The translations under genes were made by a program, and so were the position numbers. Positions 59,935 through 64,000 of a stretch of DNA of 64,000 nucleotides are shown in pieces (the first letter of the stretch is position 1; every line of letters starts with the position of its first letter). The DNA is taken from NCBI GenBank assembly GCA_004335835.1, contig RWJK01001545.1, positions 160,213 to 224,212 of the forward strand, given 5' to 3'. The notes under the pieces are model-generated. The model was not told where the DNA came from and did no database searches. It saw only the letters and a list, made by a program, of their open reading frames with translations. The stretch is from Scenedesmus sp. ARA3 (lineage: Eukaryota > Chlorophyta > Chlorophyceae > Sphaeropleales > Scenedesmaceae).

Positions 59935-61123
59935 GGTTGCTATGTCTGGGCTGTTGAGCTTAGGAAGCTTCTTGAAGAAGCTGATATCGGTGCTGCTGGG
60001 GCTAGTCCGGAACTTGGTGGCCGCGCCTAGGATGCTGCTACTGCTGGTACAAAGCTAAAATTCACGATATAGATGCGGATGAGAGCAACGGTATAGGGTT
60101 CGTGTTCGTTGAAGGGCCTATATAGCGCGGCCGTGACCAAGAACATCGGTGGGCACGCTTTTGGGTTGATTACGATGTCGTTTGATTTGATGGTCACACT
60201 GTAGGACATGGAACAGCTCATTTGCGAGCGCCTTGCCCCCATCAAAGAAAAATGGCACGTAGCCACATCAAAAGTCAGTTGGCAGCTGCCTAAGCAGCTG
60301 ACCGGAAGGTTGACGTCTCGTTCCGCGGCTGGACACCGGTCCTCAGCGAAGCTCATGTTGCTGACCAGCAGTTCCCCCGCTAGGCTCTTTATAGTCATAA
60401 ATGCTCTGTTTTCCGCCAACGTGAGTGCGCACTGCAAGCATTGCTGGGCTGGGTTCGTCAGGCCTGGTGGTCACTGCTGACAGTAGTGCCCGGCAGCTCT
60501 GACCCGTCACAGGCATGTGTCATTAGAACCGCTGCTGACACTCTCAGGTTGGTTGATATGTATCAAGGGTTTGCAGGATGAGATTTGCAGCCACGCCTGC
60601 TGCAGTGACTGCAGCTGCCTCTGCAGCCGTGTCTAGCATTGTTTGAACACAAAGTTTGTGTACAAAGTTACCCAGTGACCCAGTTACCCAGTTAAGGTAC
60701 ACCCATACAGCAGGCAATCAAATTCGATGCCAGTCAATGTTTGCACCATCTTACCTCTCGGAGTATACATCACGGATTGCTGCCTGATCGGACACGCACT
60801 GCCTCCATGGTGGCCACAGACTTTGTGGAGGTCGGACGTGCTGTCAGTGCTGTGCTGATGGTTGCACCCCACTGCCGCTGCTGTCACGGTGGCAGCCAAG
60901 TCACTGCAGCCAGCATACTTCGCCAATGTATAAAGGGGAACAACACTGAATGCTTACACGGGAGATGCCGACAGCCTGCCGTGCAAGGACACAGCCGGTC
61001 GCCCAAAGCACCTCAAACAGAGCTAGGGTTGTTCTGCAGCTGCTGCTATGGCCTCGCCGCTGCAGCAAGTGGGCAACCTCCCCGAATCACTCCAGTGGGT
61101 TGACTCTGCTGTTACTACTGCTG
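59935..61123. other. Region with an unassigned minus-strand open frame
   Basis: Bases 60437-60027 on the minus strand form a 136-codon open frame with many CG dinucleotides and few CAG/CTG triplets, unlike the surrounding genes. It could not be spliced in phase to the Ser-rich gene below it. A roughly 10-bp GTTACCCAGT repeat lies at 60667-60695. No other feature seen. Confidence 0.35.
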
Positions 61124-61295
61124 TTACTGAGACGCTGCTTGTGCTCCGCTGCTTCTGCCGCCGCCCCTGCCAGAGCCGCGTCTGCTGCTGCTGCTGCTGC
61201 TGCTGCTGCGCCTACCCCCTCTGCCCCTGCCTCCAGCCTTGCCGCCTCGGCCTTTGCGCTCCGCTAGCGGTGGCAGCACTTCGTCAGGGCCTGCA

Positions 61296-61335
<40 letters not shown>

Positions 61336-63990
61336 CAACACAGCAAACAGAGCTTGTGGTCACACACCAGCTAACATTGCTGTGCTTGCCAGCACCTCAG
61401 CACGGCCTGCATCGCCGAAGAAGCAAGCAGCAGGCTCTCCACATGGCAGTCAGCAGCTGCTGCTTCACCAGAGCTGGCTGCGCCCAGCGCACTTCTCTGT
61501 CCACTGCTGACGTCCATCAACAACACATTGCAAACACTACTGTTGCACACCATACTGCAGCACGCCCCGCGTTAGCTGCTGGCGGCTGCATGCTCGCGCA
61601 TTGTACGTATGCATCTGCAGATCTTGCCACAGCGCTGGCTCCGCCCCCACCCCAGCGCCTGCAGCCACAAGCCGCACCTGACGGCAGCGGCTGCCCAGTC
61701 TGCTCCTCTATCTGCCGCTTGAGCCGCTGCAGCACGCGGATCTGCGCCAGCTTCTGCGGGCTGAGCTTGTGCCACAAGATGCCTGCAGGCTTGGGCAGCC
61801 CGCTGTTGGTACGGATGACCTGCGGGCGCAGCGCAAGACATAAACCTTATTTTCTAATCACAGGCACAGCTGTTTGTGTGTTCCTGAAAAGCGGGTTTGA
61901 ACAGTCTGCAGACATCACATCAGTGTACCTGTTTACACTCTTCACCCTCCTGGCTGCTTGCAGGCTACCTTCAGCTGATCGGCTCACAGGCAAAACACGC
62001 TTTCAGTATGCTCCTCAAGTTGCTGCAGCGCCACAATGTGTAGTGTGCAAGTCACATGCTGCTGGGCCTGCAGAGCCCTACCTGTGTTGGTGTCACAATG
62101 ATGTCCACAGGCACGTCATGCTTCAGCGTCTGTAACAGCAGGGATTATGCCCTCCCTCCTCGGGCAACCTAACTATTTCAAGAGTCAAATCTGCCCCACC
62201 TGTGTCGGTGTCACAATGATGTCGACAGGCACGTCATGCTCCAGCATCTGCGCAGGGTCGATCTCCTCCTCCAGCAGCTGGCAGTCATGGATGGTGCATA
62301 CCACAGGAGTGTTCTCATCAATGGCGCCCATCCAGCGCAGAATGCCGTACTCCAGCTCCGCAAAACCCTGAGTAAAACAGATGGCAGTGAGCAGCCAGGC
62401 ATGGCAGGATAGGCAGCAGGCACAGTGATCTGAATGAATGGTGCCCAGCCGGTGCAGGATGCCGAATTTCAGCTCTGCGATATCCTGGTCACTTGTGACA
62501 AAAAGCAGCACAGCACGGCAGTATCAGCGGCAGGCGGCCGATGGTGCCCATCCAGCGCAGAATGCCACACTCCAGCTCTGCAACACCCAGGTTGTACGCA
62601 AGAACAAGAAAGCAGGCATGGCAGGGTAGCTGTTGACAGGCAACAGGCAGAGGTTTGCAAGAAGTGCATGTTGAACAGTGGCCACCAACGGCTGCTCAGA
62701 ACCTGAGACATCTGCTCCAGCTCATTGGCTGCCGCCACAATGCGCTACTGCCGTTGCATCCAGCCATCGCCCTCTGCAGCACACAGCACGCAGCACCCAG
62801 CTACACATTACAGCAAATCAACCGGACGAGTGCACCATAGCGCACCTCTCCCTTGCCCAGTCGCGCGCCGTTGCGTGACACTGCCGAGCTGCCCACTACA
62901 ATCATGTCCACCTTCAGGCCCTGCTGCTGCAGTCCCACGGGACTGCCATACTTGGCTACGCCTGCAGATGTGCAGGCCTCCATTATAGCGTTGCTCTCGA
63001 ATGAGGCGGCAGTCAGGGTTGAAAAGAAGCCGGTGCGCAGGCGCGGCTGAGGGGTGAGCAGGGTTTTGCCTGATGACAAAACTTCGAAGCGCACCTGCGG
63101 GACACAAGGCAGTCAGGCAATGCGCTTAGGGAGTTGTGTCGTTGCTGTAAGTGCTGCGGTATAGTACGCTAGGGGCTGATGGCTGACAATGATCTCGCTT
63201 AGTTGATTGCCGGCTGCATGGTGTGCTGCTGCTGAAAGCTGTCCTCAGCAGCTGGCAGCGCTGTGCTGTAGTAACATGGAACAACATTGTCAACAAGTGG
63301 TGTGCTGTCATTGCTGCGCATCTAGGTGACCAGCTGCTGCTCCACCACGTCCAGGCTCAGCAACGCTTCTCAGCGCACGCTTCTCAGCGCACGCTTCTCA
63401 GCGCACGCTTCTCAGCTCGCCAGGTCATTGCAATAAGCGCATGCTCACCATCTTCTGTGGCGTGTCTGGGTTGACTTTGACCACAGCTGCTGCTTTAAAT
63501 TCTGGCAGCTGCGCCAGGCGTGCGGCTGCCTTTTCAGCATCGACAAAGTTTGGGATGCGGTGGTGCACCGGGCGAGGGAACCTGCAAGGACATACGCGCA
63601 AATCAGGGTTGCTGACTTAGCAGGCATATACTGTTTGATGGGGATGGAGCTTGAGCGAGTGTAGGTGTGAAGGTGGTGTACTGTGGAGCATCAAGCCCTA
63701 GCAGCACTCCAGGCACAGCACGGCTGTCCTCATCATGCAGCGCCCCATCTGTTGTAGCAGCTGGCCAGGCATCTCATGCCTGTGGGCAGCAACCCTTACA
63801 CCTGGTCTGTACTGCTGTTGCGGCAGTGGGGTGCTGCTGCCACAGCTGCTCACCTGGCAATGTCATTTTCCTCCATGTAATCCCACATCTTCTTTCGGAT
63901 GGCCCATTTCCATGCACCCTCTTTGCTGCCGGGCGCTGCCACCTCTGCTGCTGACTCAGCCACCGCCTTGCTGACCATAGCTGTGCGCGC
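61124..63990 (-). CDS. MTHFSD: MTHFSD / COG0212-type 5-formyltetrahydrofolate cyclo-ligase-like protein with RGG tail
   Basis: Six minus-strand exons (63990 or 63978 to 63854, 63581-63449, 63094-62846, 62367-62200, 61819-61678, 61290-61124) give 327 residues counted from the ATG at 63978. A TAG acceptor-like site just upstream suggests the real 5' exon, probably with a transit peptide, lies past the window edge. Plant COG0212 proteins (At1g76730 type) share [53 protein letters not shown] and [12 protein letters not shown]. The fold is NagB/RpiA-like; activity in folate metabolism is debated. The last exon adds about 55 residues rich in RG, RGG and Ser. Introns around exon 4 contain partial copies of that exon. 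Confidence 0.88.
62082..62129 (-). pseudogene. Duplicated 3' half of MTHFSD-like exon 4, splice-competent
   Basis: On the minus strand, after GTTACAG, 48 bases encode [16 protein letters not shown] and then meet CAG/GTAGGG. This repeats the last residues of the real exon (62200). It starts and ends in phase 0, so inclusion would insert 16 residues without a frameshift. Confidence 0.7.
62368..62592 (-). pseudogene. Two degenerate copies of the 5' part of MTHFSD-like exon 4
   Basis: The copy at 62592-62540 reads [17 protein letters not shown]. The copy at 62484-62430 reads [18 protein letters not shown]. The real exon starts [17 protein letters not shown]. The inner copy follows an AG acceptor, and its frame stays open for 39 codons straight into the real exon. 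Confidence 0.75.
63366..63420. repeat. 14-bp tandem repeat in an MTHFSD-like intron
   Basis: CTTCTCAGCGCACG is repeated almost four times, the last copy diverging. It lies between exons 2 and 3 of the MTHFSD-like gene. Confidence 0.85.
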
Positions 63991-64000
63991 CTAGCAACAC

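Noticed and set aside
1..64000. TGTAA as a consistent polyadenylation signal after each gene
   Set aside because: It is present after CFAP58 and DUF3054, but I could not find it at a sensible distance after most other genes, so I did not use it to set 3' ends or to fix the clade.

Overview
The window is nuclear DNA from a eukaryote, almost certainly a chlorophyte green alga. Nearly every gene is split by short GT-AG introns of about 100-400 bases. The sequence is moderately GC-rich and saturated with CAG/CTG triplets in exons, introns and splice sites. The protein content is plant-like: a chloroplast ferredoxin/metallo-beta-lactamase fusion, a DUF3054 membrane protein, a Tat-type lumen protein, an organellar mTERF and a plant-type COG0212 protein. 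It also has ciliary genes that land plants lack, namely CFAP58 and a MORN protein. A coccoid or flagellate Chlorophyceae (for example Sphaeropleales) is a reasonable guess, but the clade is inferred and not proven here. Bases 30703-30752 are a 50-N assembly gap.

Layout, left to right. 1-289: 3' end of an unidentified gene (+). 1956-4619: UIM/SIM protein with polyAla and polyGln tracts (+). 6070-7159: small coiled-coil protein (-), divergent from 7490-8583, a lumen-targeted protein (+). 9342-12634: MORN-repeat protein (+). 13553-15883: ferredoxin-MBL protein (+). 16954-19629: mTERF (+), convergent with NOP56 (-) at 20769-24683. 25467-27829: coiled-coil protein with SxIP-like motifs (+). 29806-34050: two pieces of multi-pass membrane protein genes (-) around the assembly gap. 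34832-37266: DUF3054 protein (-). 37876-45510: 21-exon CFAP58 (-). 47799-48958: RING-CH E3 ligase (-). 49531-50587: small membrane protein (-), divergent from 51181-53275, NUDCD2 (+). 54546-56792: protein with an exon-modular FD-x-x-VY repeat (+). 59201-59934: Ser-rich protein (-). 61124-63990: MTHFSD/COG0212-like protein with an RGG tail (-), whose 5' end may lie past the right edge.

Gene models were built by hand from splice consensus, reading phase and protein continuity. In every fully modelled gene the exon lengths sum to a multiple of three. The genes do not form a pathway. They are an ordinary eukaryotic mix of chloroplast (MBL, DUF3054, lumen protein, perhaps mTERF and COG0212), nucleolar (NOP56), ciliary/microtubule (CFAP58, MORN, SxIP coiled coil) and ubiquitin-related (UIM/SIM, RING-CH) functions.

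The most unusual structures are these. (1) Partial copies of one exon of the MTHFSD-like gene sit in its flanking introns with usable in-phase splice sites. (2) A perfect 25-bp repeat in the mTERF gene multiplies a splice donor seven times. (3) An 82-bp retroposed element with a 13-bp target-site duplication lies just after the DUF3054 stop codon. (4) The NOP56 start codon appears to be a coding exon by itself. (5) CTG-triplet tracts stand where a polypyrimidine tract is expected at several 3' splice sites.
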